From Tillus elongatus (taxonomy: Eukaryota; Arthropoda; Insecta; Coleoptera; Cleridae), in assembly GCA_964006375.1 (NCBI GenBank), contig OZ023264.1, forward strand, positions 172,706,295 through 172,770,294: 64,000 nt of DNA, written 5' to 3'. The translations under genes were made by a program, and so were the position numbers. Positions 23,385 through 40,530 of this stretch are shown one piece after another. Under the pieces are notes generated by a model that was not told where the DNA came from, did not search any database, and saw nothing but the letters and a program-made list of their open reading frames with translations. Each line of letters begins with the position of its first letter. Within the stretch, counting starts at the first letter, position 1.

Positions 23385-23605
23385 TATAATAGTCTGATTT
23401 CGAATAAATTGGGTGAGTGCATTCGCTTTGCCAATGGGCTGGATAAGTTGGTTAGCCAGGAAAAGTGCACCAGTTTTCTATGGAAAGTTTTGGATTTTCT
23501 TTCGAAAACAATTCATATCTCCAGAAATGACACAGCTATAGCAACCAAATTTGGTACGCAAGCTTATATTATAAAAGCTATACTACACACTGAAACTTAG
23601 ATCTC
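23385..23605 (+). repeat. TAR right arm
   Basis: GAATAAATTGGGTGAGTGC, CAATGGGCTGGATAAGTTGG and TTTTGGATTTTCTTTCGAAAAC follow the right-arm consensus of 62.9 kb. It starts right at the LINE tail. Confidence 0.65.
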
Positions 23606-23699
23606 TCACTTGAAATTAAAAAAAAGTTGTAGGTATTTAAAAAAAATGGGTGCCGCTGATGACCAGAGAAACTAAAAAAAAATTTGCCGATCACACAGA

Positions 23700-24060
23700 T
23701 ATTGTAGATTACAGACTAAGATCAAGTTTTTTAGCGCAAAATGTCAAGAAAAACCAGAGAAAAAGACTGAAAATTTTATAGTTTTTTTTTCTTAAAACGT
23801 CAATGTCGCGAGTTAAAACGTCAAAATTGGCAACATTTAGACAACGACCCTGAAACAAATACGGGTTATGTGGAGAAAATGTCGCAAGAAACTTGTTACA
23901 CAAAGCCTTACATTTCAGCTACAAGCGTCACTGTCCTTCATTTTACAAAACTGTTTACAGAAAAATAATTTCAAATAGACCCTTTCTCTGAAAATTTTGC
24001 AGTCATTTTAGTTATTGGGTGTATGATTTAATAGTCTGTAATTTTTAGAATTTTCTTTTA
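23700..24060 (+). repeat. Mariner-arm/TAR segment, inverse orientation to 17.6-17.9 kb
   Basis: The reversed form of the segment with GCCAAAGCATCAGAGAAAGG is here (ACCCTTTCTCTGAAAATTTTGC, AACGACCCTGAAACAAATACGGG). It ends where a mariner transposase relic begins. Confidence 0.6.
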
Positions 24061-24084
24061 GAAAAAGTCAGTTCTGTATCGGGA

Positions 24085-24779
24085 AGGACAGCGCCCTTAC
24101 CATTACAAGCCTGTTCAAGGATTGCAGCTAGGTGATCCAACAAGAAGGCTCCAATTTTTCCATTTCCTGTTGAACGCTGATAATAAAGATAGAAATTTCC
24201 TGTCTAGAATTCTGTGGACCGACGAGTCTAAATTCACTAAAGAAGGAATATACAATTGTCATATAGTTATCATTATTGGTGTATGGAGAACCCGAGATTA
24301 ACTACGGTAACAAGTTATCAAAGACGATTCAGTATGAATGTTAGGATTGATGTGATTGGTAAGACTCTGGTAGGTCTGTATTTCTTTCCAGACAACCTAA
24401 ATAGTGAAGGCTATATAAATTTCTTATCACATGATCTTATGGAGTTACTGAATGACGTACCACTAGCAAACAGATGTCGCAACGTGAGGGCGCTATTAGA
24501 TCTCTGGTTACCAAACAAGTGGATTGGGAGGGAAGGACCAATACCGTGGCCACCAAGGAGTCCAGATTTAACTCCAATAGATTTCTATGTATAGGGTCAT
24601 ATGAACAAAATCGTTTACGAAGTGGAGATTCACGCACGAGGGCAGCTGATTTACAGAATTCAGCAAGCAGCAGGACAAATCCAAACCAATTTTTCTAGTA
24701 GAATTACTAAAACAGAAATTACAAAACAAGCTCGTGTGTGTATAAGAAATGGAGGTAACCGTTTTGAGAATAGTTTGTG
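24085..24779 (+). pseudogene. Mariner-type transposase relic, central part deleted
   Basis: Starts in the linker (RPYHYKPVQGLQLGDPTRRLQFF). It carries ILWTDESKFTKEG with the first Asp at 24221-24223, then shifts frame (YQRRFSMNVRIDVIGKTLVGLYFF, NSEGYINFLSHDLMELLND). The FQQDG block with the second Asp is deleted: VPLA joins directly to NRCRNVRALLDLWLPNKWIG. WPPRSPDLTPIDFYV with the third Asp remains, followed by a stop where GHMNK should continue. Terminal repeats were not found. Confidence 0.82.
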
Positions 24780-24799
24780 AGTTTTTTACAGTATTTGTA

Positions 24800-25377
24800 G
24801 ACATATTTTCAAAATAAACGTATTTGAATTGTTAAATTCAGCATGAGTTAATGTCCTCTACACTATCTGAAAGAAAAAAATGAGGAACTGCTTACCACTT
24901 CTTCTAAAATTTTAATAGTAGTAGCAACACATGATGAAAACCAGAGGACATTGTATAATGCGATATAAGGTTTACTATGGTGCAAAAGACCTGTACTATC
25001 ACTGTCTCAAAGAAATGCAACCAACCACTTACTGTTGCTTGTCGTCAAAACCATGATTTTCTGTCCCCAGCAGCTCTATTCGTCTCCTACCTTCTACACT
25101 TTATTAAGTGGGCCAGATCTTCCACAGTGTTTCTCTTGGTCTAGGTACATGTTCCTTTTTTTCAATTAGGTATGTATCCTTTAAATAATATTGTCAGAAA
25201 GTTATATTATGTCTCAAAATCTGGCACAACTAATTTTGGCATCCTCCTCAATTACTTTTACAATCATCTTCCTGCTCTTACCTCTTCTAGCACATTTGTA
25301 TTTACCTTTCTATCCCATGTATCTTGTCTTTCCCATTTTTCTCCATGTCCTTCTTTGAAGCTCCTATTAGTGAATTT
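24800..25377. other. No recognised feature
   Basis: Pyrimidine-rich toward the right; no protein or repeat signature. Confidence 0.4.
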
Positions 25378-26660
<1,283 letters not shown>

Positions 26661-28371
26661 AAATAATCCTCGACATCACTTCAAATTCTGTAATGTAATA
26701 TCTACAATGTTGGACAAAGACAGATTATGTTACCTGTACTGCTATACTATTTAAATAAACGGTGGATCAAAATCTAAACAATGGAAGTTACAGGTATTAT
26801 TGCAAGATGTCAGAACCTAGAATATTGTGAAATGTACGACAGGGACGCCATCTCGGTGCGCAACCAGGTAATATGTTGTCACGACGGCTCTAGTTAACAC
26901 AAAATATGATAGATGGAGACATGTGTAGAATTAACCAGCAATTTTAGAAATTGTCAGACCTGGCCCTTTTCTTTTATTATAGCGGGACAATGTTTGCTTT
27001 CAAAAGCGCTAAATTTTAGCATACAACAGTGTTATTTGCAAGTGTCAAAACCTGCTAACAAAATGAGAAGTATACTGATAGGTGAGTTACTAGATCCATC
27101 ATTTTTATTAACGATGATTTCGCAGGTTAGTTTTTTAGTTAGTTTAGTAAATAGCACTTTAAAGCGTATTCTCTATTTCTCATATTGGACGTTTCAAACA
27201 GGTACCGTCTCCCGCGTAAAATTAGACATACCTACGTTTGTTAACCGTCCAAGCCTATCAGGCTTAATTTATTAGGTGCTTGCTTTCGGCGTCCACCGGA
27301 TTTCAGTGCAGTCTTGGACGAAAGCTAGATTCATACACTCTCAAATTGCGAAATAGCCGCGAAACGTATTTACATTGGTTTATTTAAAATAATCTCGTAA
27401 AACTTTTGTTTTTTATTAGATTTTATAAATGCGTTTTACTAATTTTTGTGTGCACACAGACAGATCTAAATGTCTTCTCTGCTTTTGAGTTTGTGTAGCC
27501 CCACTGTCAATTAAAGGTCCCCCTTTATTATACTGACTTATCTTGTGCTTATATATGTAATCTAAAAATAAGAATAGAGTGAAACAGCAAGTAAATTTAT
27601 TTACTTTAGTGCTGTATCGATATTATCTGAAAAAGACATTATAGGCGACAATGTGGGATGTAATTTCGTAAATTTACAGTTTACTACAAAGAGGCTTTTT
27701 AGAATATTTTTTTCAGAAACGTGCTGACAACTCCCCTTGGATGCACAAGCCACAAGGCAAATTTGTTGCAAACAACCCCTAAGAAAGTTAAGCGACCAAG
27801 AATGAACTGGGTTGCTGGGTAGGGAGAAAATCTGAGCGGAAAATGTAAAAGAAACATTTAGTCAGACTTTGAATAGATGCGTTTTTCACATTTTGCAGCA
27901 ATACCTCCTTTAAAACCTGTCTGCCCCCGCACAACACCCATATTCGCCCAGGTCCTGTAACTTTCTTGAGGCTCCTCCCAAGAAATTTTTCTTGTGCTAT
28001 ATGCTTTGAAGGTAGTTTTATGCACGCACATGGGGAAGGAGAACCCTTCGTGTTTTTGGGTGAGGAGGCAGAAACCCCATTTGTCCTGCAGGGTCTTCTT
28101 TCCTTCTGCATGCATACAATCACCCTCAATGCATAAACCACATAATTTTTTTTATGTTCCGCTTTCTAGTGTATTTTTTTGAGTATATTTCCTGTTTATC
28201 AACTGTTTTGTTTGAGTTTTGTATCCAAAACTGCATAGATATCTATGTCAGATGTCATGTTTTTGCATGCTCTTCTTTGCTCTATTTTTACCGTTCCTAA
28301 TTTAAAAAAAGTAATGTTTTATAACTTTTAATATAAGGCTAGATCACTATAATATATTATTCTTATCAAAG
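26661..28371. other. No recognised gene
   Basis: Two longer frames (26913-27275 plus; 27788-28141 minus) were checked and show no motif. The block 27720-28150 is GC-richer than its surroundings and could be an old insertion or a low-copy host segment. Confidence 0.35.
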
Positions 28372-28408
28372 TTCACTACAATAACGCACTTCCCGCGTCC
28401 CGAAATTT
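28372..28408 (+). repeat. TAR right terminus, isolated
   Basis: GTTCACTACAATAACGCAC and the GCGTCCCGA end. It faces the minus-strand copy that starts 105 bp further on, so two right termini lie tail to tail. Confidence 0.7.
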
Positions 28409-28689
28409 TTTTAGAAATTACGCAAGTAAACGATATATACTGAATTTCAAAAAAATGCGAACACCCAGCCAATTTTAATAAAAATTTATTTATCATGTGT
28501 GTTTAATCAAAATTAAAAAAGCCTGGACGCAGCAAGTGCGTTATGGTAGTGAATTTTCATAGAAATAATCTGGCACAAAATATTTTATAACTTTTTTGCT
28601 TGTAACATGGAAATCTAAATTTTGGTGTATAGTTTACTTTTTATATCGTAAACCTACCTACCAAATTTGGTTATCATAGATTTTTTATT

Positions 28690-29118
28690 TTTTAAGATAA
28701 AATTTTTTTTCAAATGAAAAGTCAAAATTTTCCCGGAAAACCTCGTCCGATTTTTTTGATTAACGAACTTGTCAAAGCCATTTACAAAAGGAAGGTACGT
28801 GCCAAATTTTATCAAAATCGGCCTATTATTCTTTGAGATAAAATTTTTTTTCGAATGAAAACTCAAAATTTTCCCGGAAAACCTCGTCCGATTTTCCTGA
28901 CTAACAAAATTGTCAAAGCTATTTACAAAAGAAAGGTAAATGCTAAATTTTATTAAAATCAGCTAATTACTTTTTGAGATAAGAATTTTTTTCGAATGAA
29001 AACTCAAAATTTTCCCGGAAAACCTGGTCAGATTTTCCTGACTAACGAACTTATCCAAGATATTTACAAAAGAAAAGTACATGCCAAATTTAATCAAAAT
29101 CGGCTTATTATTTTTTGA
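28690..29118 (-). repeat. Three ~141 bp tandem units in the TAR right arm
   Basis: TTTTCCCGGAAAACC recurs with 141 and 140 bp spacing. Each unit also has GACTAACGAA.TTGTC..AGC and ATTTACAAAAG.AA.GTA. Confidence 0.85.
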
Positions 29119-29130
29119 GTTAACGGTGTG

Positions 29131-29314
<184 letters not shown>

Positions 29315-29447
29315 ATAAAAATTGAAACTGACCCCGGATATGAGTTCTAGAGGTCCTAGATCGCGCTCATTTGAAGAAATTTTTTTAAAATTCAAAAGTC
29401 GAGATCTCCTCATTAGTGAATTTTTTCTAAGAAAATTCACTAAAAGG

Positions 29448-30892
29448 ATTACATTTCCAAATTAAAGATTAAAAATTTAAGATTAAAACGTAAGAAGGTT
29501 ATTCAATAATCAGTGGGCCCCCGTTCGGTTTCATATGCATTCAATAAACTCTTCGAGATATGCTTGAAATTAAATAATCTATAATATTCTGAGCAATGTA
29601 ATTGGAGGAGAGAGAGCTTGTTTTCTTTCCCCAATGTTTTGCAGGTGGATTGATCCCACCCTCGCTAACTAGTTGGCTTTGCTAATTAGCGTTGGAAGAA
29701 GAATATGTTGAAGATGTGGACTGTATGTGGACTGTATTTATAACTCTAGGTGCACTGGATTCCAGAAGATTTCAATAATGCACTTTTTATATTTATATAA
29801 TATGTTGTATTGTTACTATGTACACTTTGAACTTAACACTTATTTAGATTTTTCGGTTTTACACTTGATTTATTGGGTTACTCAGGAGATTTCACAATCT
29901 TATTACTTGTTTTTGCATTTATTTAACTGCGCGTATACTTTCTAATTTGGAAGAATATGACTTTTCACTGTATCACTGTACGGACGGAATTTCTGCAGGA
30001 AGATTGGAACTTGAACTGAACTGGCTTAATCACTCGATCGGTGTTTAAGTAGAAGATTGGGATCTTAGAAGTCCCAAGAAGCTTAGAAGATGAGATTCGT
30101 AGTCGAACTGCTGTAGAACTGAACTGGCTTAAACACACGAGCGGTGTTTAAGTGGAAGCTTAGGAACTCGAAGTCCCAAGAAGCTTAGAAGATGAGAACG
30201 ATCGTAGAACTGGACTGTGCTTTGCAAAAGGCTTGCTTTTATCGAGATTTCACGTAACGCTGGTTGACGTAGTTGACATAACATAATGTCAGTAATGCAG
30301 AATGGCCAACTAGGTAGAAGTATTACTCCTAGTAAAGAAATCCACTGGGTACATTTTAAGAACACCTCAAAGACAGCTAAAGCTATTTACAGGAAAGGAC
30401 CTAACGGTATATTAGTATTATTTGTATGGCATTATTCACGCGTAAACCTAATGCGATACAGCCGGCTAGATGATAAAGATTACCAGCAAATTGAAAAGGA
30501 TTGTAAAATCCAGAGATAAGTAATTCCAGGTAGAAACTTAAAGGATAGTGCAACCGAATGAAAGTAAAAAAGACAGGGGCGTACCAATTTTGTTTCTCCA
30601 ACAGTCATCATACCCTTCCTGAATTCGGTGTTGAAGATAAACTAGATTATTTGGTGGTTATGGTAAATTACTCAGTCAATTGCCAATCACAACCCACACA
30701 TGTTTGATTGGTGACAAGTCTGGGCGGCGATAATGCCATGGAAGCAGGGTCACGTTACCTTCTTGTAACAACCTTGTAGTAACCCTGGCCGAATGAGGAC
30801 GTGCGCTCTCTTGTTTATTTGCATTGAAATTTCGTATGTCATTCCACAGCAAATTCTAAATTGCATTTTTTCCATACCTCAGTTATTATTAT
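29448..30892. other. No recognised gene; holds a 103 bp tandem repeat
   Basis: Apart from the repeat at 30014-30212 nothing is recognised. Short frames at 30129-30601 have no signature. Confidence 0.4.
30014..30212. repeat. Two tandem units of ~103 bp
   Basis: Both units have AACTGAACTGGCTTAA, CGGTGTTTAAGT.GAAG and AAGTCCCAAGAAGCTTAG; the second starts at 30117. Possibly part of an LTR, but no LTR ends were found. Confidence 0.8.
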
Positions 30893-31120
30893 CAGTGGCG
30901 GCTCGTGGTTGAATACGAAGGGGGTTCAAAAAATTAAGAACATGTAATATCAGAATATGAAGTGATGCCCATGATGTAAATGCGCCGCCGGTGAAAATTT
31001 TTAATATTTTCAATGTCACGCGGTTTCCTGACACTTCAGAATTACAATGAATAAAAACTTTAGAAGAGACACTTAAATACTCATAGCATTTAATAACATA
31101 ATAAATAAAAAAACTTACGT

Positions 31121-31295
31121 TTACTTATACAGGAAATCCATTCGTCTATGCTTTGATTTAGCGAACACATCAATGACACGATTCTTGAAGTCTGGAATTG
31201 AAGCAATTAATTCTTTTTCCATACTTAACATAGATAATGAATTTAGTCTTTCTTGTACCATAGGGTTCCTCAGAGAAGCCTTCGCTCTTTTAAGA
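31121..31295 (-). pseudogene. hAT transposase C-terminal dimerisation domain, fragment
   Basis: LKRAKASLRNPMVQERLNSLSMLSMEKEL is the end of the hAT C-terminal dimerisation region (family form K..LR..M.QERL..LA.LSIE), followed by a short tail (VIDVFAKSKHRRMDFLYK) and stop. This part holds hAT transposase subunits together. Everything upstream, including the catalytic residues and BED finger, is absent. The join to Tc1 sequence is near 31295. Confidence 0.85.
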
Positions 31296-32228
31296 GTAAG
31301 CGTAAGCGAATCACTACGCCTCAAGATATCCGAAAAATGCGTAACATTTGCCTGGCTAACAGGAGAAAGTGTACGAAGGAGTTGACGAAACTTATAAATG
31401 AATCCTGCATTACCATTTCTACCAGAACAACTAGGCGTCGCCTTGTAGAAATTGGATTCAAATGCTGCAGACCAGCAAAAAAAAACTGACTCTGGCCATG
31501 AAGATTAAACGTTTGGCAAGGGCTAGGCACCATCGACACATGACGGTTGCAGACTGGGAAAATGTGAATATTCCGTTTTTATCCTTAATTCTGGTTCTCT
31601 CAGTAATATTTTTATCATTGTGGTCCATTTGGATTTAATGTTTTTTATTTTGTTCAAGGTTTGCTTCTCAAATAAATCTCACATTGAGATGAATGATAGA
31701 TAAATATTCATTTGTTCAGCGAAGACAGGATGAGAAATATCACCCCGACTGTGTCATCGAGACTTTCAAACATCCTCTGAAGATTATGGTATGGTCAGTT
31801 ATCAGTGAAAGAGGTACAGGACGCCTTTACATAGTGGAGGGCATGATGAAACAGGAGCAGTACAAAAAAGTATTGGAGACAAGACTGATTCCTCATATCA
31901 GTGAATGGTTTGCTAATCCTTCTGAATGCACTTTTATGCATGATTCCGCTCATTGTCACAAAGCTAAATCAGTAACAGTATTCTTAGAGAGGAAACATAT
32001 CAAAGTTTTGCCTTGGCCGGGTAACGCGCCAGACATGAACCCCATCGAGAATTACTGGAAGCTCCTGAAACGGAAAACATTAAAAACAAGCAAAATCTCA
32101 TAGAGGCATTGATTAAAGTTTGGCATCGTGATGAAGAATTAAAAGAAAATGTAAAAAAATGTATTCAGAGCATGCCAAAAAGGGTTCAAGCTGTAATTGG
32201 TGCCAAAGGAGGATCTACTAAGTACTAA
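31296..32228 (+). pseudogene. Tc1-family transposase (DD34E), truncated and frameshifted
   Basis: Begins in the second helix-turn-helix (ITTPQDIRKMRNICLANRR, TTRRRLVEIGFKCCRP). A frameshift near 31.485 kb and about 110 bp of unrelated sequence (31570-31690) replace the block that should carry the first catalytic Asp. Then KIMVWSVISERGTGRLYIVEG and FMHDSAHCHKA give the second Asp. PGNAPDMNPIENYWKLLK gives the Glu, with 34 residues between them, the DD34E spacing of Tc1. A frameshift near 32.08 kb precedes the tail (EALIKVWHRDEELKENV) and stop 32226-32228. It is a separate family from the DD41D copies. Confidence 0.88.
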
Positions 32229-32428
32229 GGGATTGTACTAAATATTTTGTATTTTAATTTTTTTTAATAATTACTGATTTAAAAGAAATATAAATATTCT
32301 CAATTGTACAAGGAATAAATAATTTACCGAAAAAGTATAAAATGACCACTATTTAGGAACGTTATATCAATTCAAACTGTTGAAAATGAAATTTTTGCAC
32401 GTGTAACTAATAATTTGGCCACCCACTG
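31296..32428 (+). mobile_element. Tc1-like element, 5' truncated
   Basis: The right end (GGCCACCCACTG, then TA at 32429-32430) has the form of a Tc1 terminus. The left end and first helix-turn-helix are missing, so a deletion at the junction removed both the Tc1 start and most of the hAT gene. Confidence 0.75.
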
Positions 32429-32581
32429 TAGGTAATGGTTAAAAACGTAGTATATTATACGATAATTATCAATTATATTATAAATATTGAAAGGATAAAA
32501 TTATATGTTGTAAGTAGTTCAATTTTTAAGGGGGGTTCACTACACAAATGCACATACAGTAAAACCGCCACTGATTATGAT

Positions 32582-33417
32582 AAAAAAACCTGATTAATAA
32601 ATAATTAGTATGATTTTTTAAAATTGCAAATGAGCTGCATTTACTACTTCTATTTGTAATTTACTATACTGATACACATCCGAAATGTAATTAGTGCATA
32701 ATTCTGAAACCTGGCTTAGAATAAAGCTTTTAAGTGTTCAATTAATTCAACAGATTTAATTTGCATAGGTTAGCTGGCAGCATTTAAATTGTTAGTCTGA
32801 AAAAATTATTCATCAACCAAACTTGTACAAGTTTCCAGTCTCGAATCTCTGGTCCTTGGTTTTACCGAATACATAAACAGAACCTTTACGTTTTGTTCTT
32901 TTTTACGGAGATCGCAACACCTGTAATGAAGCCATTACGTTTAAATATTCCGCACCGTGTTGACTTTACAAGAAGTTAAATTAATGAAATTCTGAAAGGG
33001 TGGTATTGACAGCGAACCCATTTACATTTTAAATTATCTAAATACTCCCCAGTTTAATTAATTACAAATTATTTGTTTTGCCTTTTCATTAGCCGTGACC
33101 CTGGGTAAATTTTGAAGTTCTGTCAACAACAGACTGAATGCTCCAGATAAATTGATATATATAGCGTTAATTTTTTATAAAGGCCTGAGCAAATAATCAA
33201 CAGATTAAAGTTCTTCTTAATTTGCAAGATATAATTTAAAATGTGAATTACAAATTATACCAAAAGCTAAAGCTGCGTTTATAAATAACGAACAATCTGC
33301 GTTGCATTCGGTGTTGCTGAATATACCACATACCACTTAACGGTTGTTATCAAACTTGCTAGAAACAAACATGTCACAGTCGATGCAATATCCTCTTTTA
33401 ATTCTGGTAAGATACTT
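32582..33417. other. No recognised feature
   Basis: AT-rich, no coding or repeat signal. Confidence 0.4.
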
Positions 33418-33470
33418 ATTAGCGAATTTTTCGTAAAACTAAAAATTCACTAATGGGGAGATCTGTGCTT

Positions 33471-33473
<3 letters not shown>
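33418..33473 (+). repeat. TAR left-arm stub
   Basis: Full hairpin (TTAGCGAATTTTTCG / AAAAATTCACTAATGGGGAG), then direct entry into the array. Confidence 0.65.

Positions 33474-33544
<71 letters not shown>
33474..33544. repeat. (TA)n microsatellite
   Basis: Attached to a TAR hairpin on the left. Confidence 0.97.
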
Positions 33545-33546
<2 letters not shown>

Positions 33547-33708
33547 GTTGCAATAACGTAAGGCAGCTCTAAATTAGTTTATAGAGATTGTTTAAATAGT
33601 TTAAGGTGTTTGTTGCAAAATTGTTGCTAGTTTTAAAAATATTAAGTAAGTGCAAGTTATATCATCAAAGACAGAATAGACTGCAGGAAGTGATATAATG
33701 TATATAAA

Positions 33709-34410
<702 letters not shown>

Positions 34411-34546
34411 GAGTTTGTTGTTTTATTTGTCAAAATAAGTACTTACATTTTGAGTAGAGACACTCCAGTAATGTCTTAAAAGTAGAACGGCATAGAACGG
34501 TTCTTTTCTAAAGAAGTCAATCATATCAAATAAAAGAAAAACTTCT

Positions 34547-34835
34547 GGACGCAGCAAGTGCGTTATGGTAGTGAATTTTCATAAAAATGTTTTTAATAGC
34601 AAACATGTTTTTTTAAGAAAGCAGGCATCAATCTATATAGTAGAAACAAGGTGTCATGTTTTATCAAAATAACTTTATTGTTTGAAAATGTACAAAAATT
34701 TCCGAAAGTAAACTCAAATTGTTCCCGAAAAAACTGGTTTCCTGGTCAACTTTATAGGTTAATAGCAAATTGAGCTATTCAAATTTGAAGCATTTAATGA
34801 AAATGCGCTACCATAACCTACTTGCTGCGTCCCGA
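34547..34835 (-). mobile_element. MITE-like 289 bp unit with inverted ends
   Basis: The left end GGACGCAGCAAGTGCGTTAT and the right end reversed (CGGGACGCAGCAAGTAGG) are inverted copies of the TAR right terminus, each followed by GAATTTTCAT or a close variant. Similar units start at 57.29 and 63.75 kb. It may be a small transposon at the end of the TAR, or an inverted duplication of its terminus. Confidence 0.55.
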
Positions 34836-35598
34836 ATTTCTTTTCTTACAAATATGTATTATATTTCGATCGAAAATGCAATAACATAGGGCGTGTTCGA
34901 TTAAAAAAAAAAGAAAATTTGAATCACCAACGACTTATGTGCCACCTGCAATTGTGGTAATATTTTTTAAGATGTAGCTCAACACACCCTATAATTAATG
35001 TATACCATTTTTTTCGTAACTTCCATAATAACGGATATATTGAGCCTTAATGATTTTTTACGAAAATTTGAGAAAAATGATATACCATTAAACGATAAAC
35101 TCTATGCCAAAGCATCAGAGAAAGGGTCTATTTTAAATGAGATTTCTGGGAATATTTTGGTAAAATGAAGGACAATGATGATTGAAACTAAGAGTTCAGG
35201 CTTTATAAAGCATTCTTCCTGAGACATTTTCTTTCCATAGCTCATATTAATTTCAGGTTCATTGCCTAAATATTACCAATTTTGACATTTTAAATCGCGA
35301 CTTTGACGTTTTGAGGAAAACCCAAATTTATTTTTCTTTAAATGCCTGTAACTTTTTTGTTCTTTAACATACAGAGCTAAATTTTGGTAGCTTACCTATA
35401 ATGATATGAACCCGTTGGTTGCCCTTACTTTGTTAATTCCGGAGATATAATTTTTTTCGAATGAAAACGCAAAATTTTCCTAGAAAACCTAGTCCGATTT
35501 TTCTGACTAACGAACTTGTCCAAGCCATTTACAAAGGGAAGGTATGTGCCAAATTTTATCAAAATAGGCCCATTATTTTTCGAGTTATCGGTGTGACA

Positions 35599-35699
<101 letters not shown>

Positions 35700-35830
35700 A
35701 TATAAAAATTGAAAAAATTGAAACTGACCCCGGATTGAACTGGGGGTCCTAGTTCGCGCTCATTTGCTTTTTTTTTAAATGCATAAGTCGGGATCTCCCC
35801 ATTAGTGAATTTTTTCTACGAAAATTCACT

Positions 35831-36529
35831 AAAAGTAGAATATTGTCATTCATCATAAAGTAAATAAAGCAGCGTCCATATTGCTTGCAAACAACTTAAA
35901 ACTGTAATTAAAGAGTACTCCGCGTGGAGCGCCGTTTCAACATTTCATAAAAGCAGCAAGTTGGAGGGTATGTAACCCGTATAGCATCAGACAGGAGGTG
36001 AAATTGCCTAATGGTCAAGCATTTTTGAAACTATAATATAAAAATAGTAATTGATAAACATTTAATAACTTCTAAAGATATTGATCAATACTTCCAAATT
36101 TAAATATAAAAAATCATTAAATAAGAAAGATTAGAAACAAGTAGTGGCCAAAAATAGAATTAACTAAATAAATTTGAAATTGTAAGATCCAGTTAAATAG
36201 TAAGAAGTAATTTGTGAATTTTTATATATGTATAATTAGAATAAAGTCAGATTTGTTATTTTTTTAAAATCTCTGTCTCATTATCTATTTATCATTACCT
36301 ATATTTGTGGCCATATTCAATAAGAGGAATAAAAGCTTTTGGAGCTTCAGTCTCAAAACATAATATATAAAAAAAGGAAAAACAAGAGTCAATATTTTTG
36401 AAAATTTAATTATACAAATAAATTACATGAATTTCAGAGGACGTGAACTAACTAGCATAATAAGCTCCCCGTTTTCAGAGTCTAATTCATCCATGCTATA
36501 AATTTATTTGGGTCCCAGGCAGAAATAAA
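35831..36529. other. No recognised feature
   Basis: AT-rich, non-coding. Confidence 0.4.
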
Positions 36530-36670
36530 AGACGTCGGATACACCGGGGTGTAAGTCAAATACACATATATTTAATATACACATTTTTACAGGTAAGACT
36601 GAATTAAACACAAAAGTTACATACATATATTTAATATACCCAATAATCATAATATAAAATTTAAAGTAAA
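36530..36670 (+). repeat. Dispersed repeat D1, partial
   Basis: GGTGTAAGTCAAATACACATATAT matches the 3' end of D1 copy 1 (6473-6495). Confidence 0.5.
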
Positions 36671-36735
36671 CCTTTCTTTATTTTAATAATTACCCAATAG
36701 TGGGATTAAAACAACCATAGCATAACCCAACTATA

Positions 36736-36736
<1 letters not shown>

Positions 36737-36772
<36 letters not shown>
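36737..36772 (-). repeat. (ATT)n tail of a LINE
   Basis: Eleven to twelve AAT units on the plus strand lie at the end of the LINE 3' region. Confidence 0.85.
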
Positions 36773-36774
36773 TT

Positions 36775-36905
36775 ATTGAACAATATACCTCTTTTTACAA
36801 AACAACTTACAAGATTAATCAAGAGCCTGATTGAACAAAATTGAACAAATATACATTTCTCACAAAATAACTTACAAGGCTAATCAAGAGCCTGGTTGTT
36901 CAATA
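36775..36905 (-). repeat. Two tandem ~64 bp units in a LINE 3' UTR
   Basis: AACTTACAAG..TAATCAAGAGCCTG..TG occurs twice. Confidence 0.75.
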
Positions 36906-37211
36906 ACGTTAAAAGTCACCTAAGTCGAAGACTTGTTGGTGATACTTGTAACATCATTCTCTCTAAAGATAAGCTAGTGCACACTCTGACACTGTAAAGA
37001 AATACAAACAAAAACCAAAACTGCAGACGAACTCCAGCGATTCGCGGAAAATATAAAAAAACATAACTATGCTTTTTGACTATAGATAAAATCTCTTTTA
37101 CCAAATGTCTCAAGCCACACTATGGGTAACCTACACACACACACACACGTGCGCGGGCCCCACAGGTCAGACGCCAGGCACAAGAAACAACAAAATACAA
37201 AGGAAAGACCA

Positions 37212-40291
<3,080 letters not shown>

Positions 40292-40369
<78 letters not shown>
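40292..40369. repeat. (TA)n microsatellite
   Basis: Isolated array 160 bp left of the mariner. Confidence 0.97.
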
Positions 40370-40371
<2 letters not shown>

Positions 40372-40530
40372 GCGCCAATTCGCTCTTATATGAATACAAT
40401 TCTTGAAATCTATAAAGTTGTTATCTCTATATTTATTGTAAGTTATTATAAAATTTCCTTAGAAAGGCCAAACACTTATTTTAAATTTTCCAATGATTGT
40501 CACTTAAATTTTCGTAACATTTAAAGTATA

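Larger units (their letters stand above)
30893..32573 (-). mobile_element. hAT element, internally deleted, with a Tc1-like insertion
   Basis: The ends are CAGTGGCGG (30893) and CCGCCACTG (32565-32573), as in hAT elements. The flanks ATTATTAT (30885-30892) and ATTATGAT (32574-32581) form an 8 bp duplication with one mismatch, the length hAT transposases make. Inside, only the C-terminal end of the hAT gene and its 5' non-coding end remain around a Tc1 copy. Confidence 0.8.

Noticed and set aside
27788..28141. 117-codon minus-strand frame in a GC-richer patch
   Set aside because: No motif, no support from overlapping frames and no neighbouring gene structure; kept only as a compositional note.
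28690..29118. CRISPR-like array
   Set aside because: The units are 141 bp back-to-back repeats without spacers in a eukaryotic repeat.
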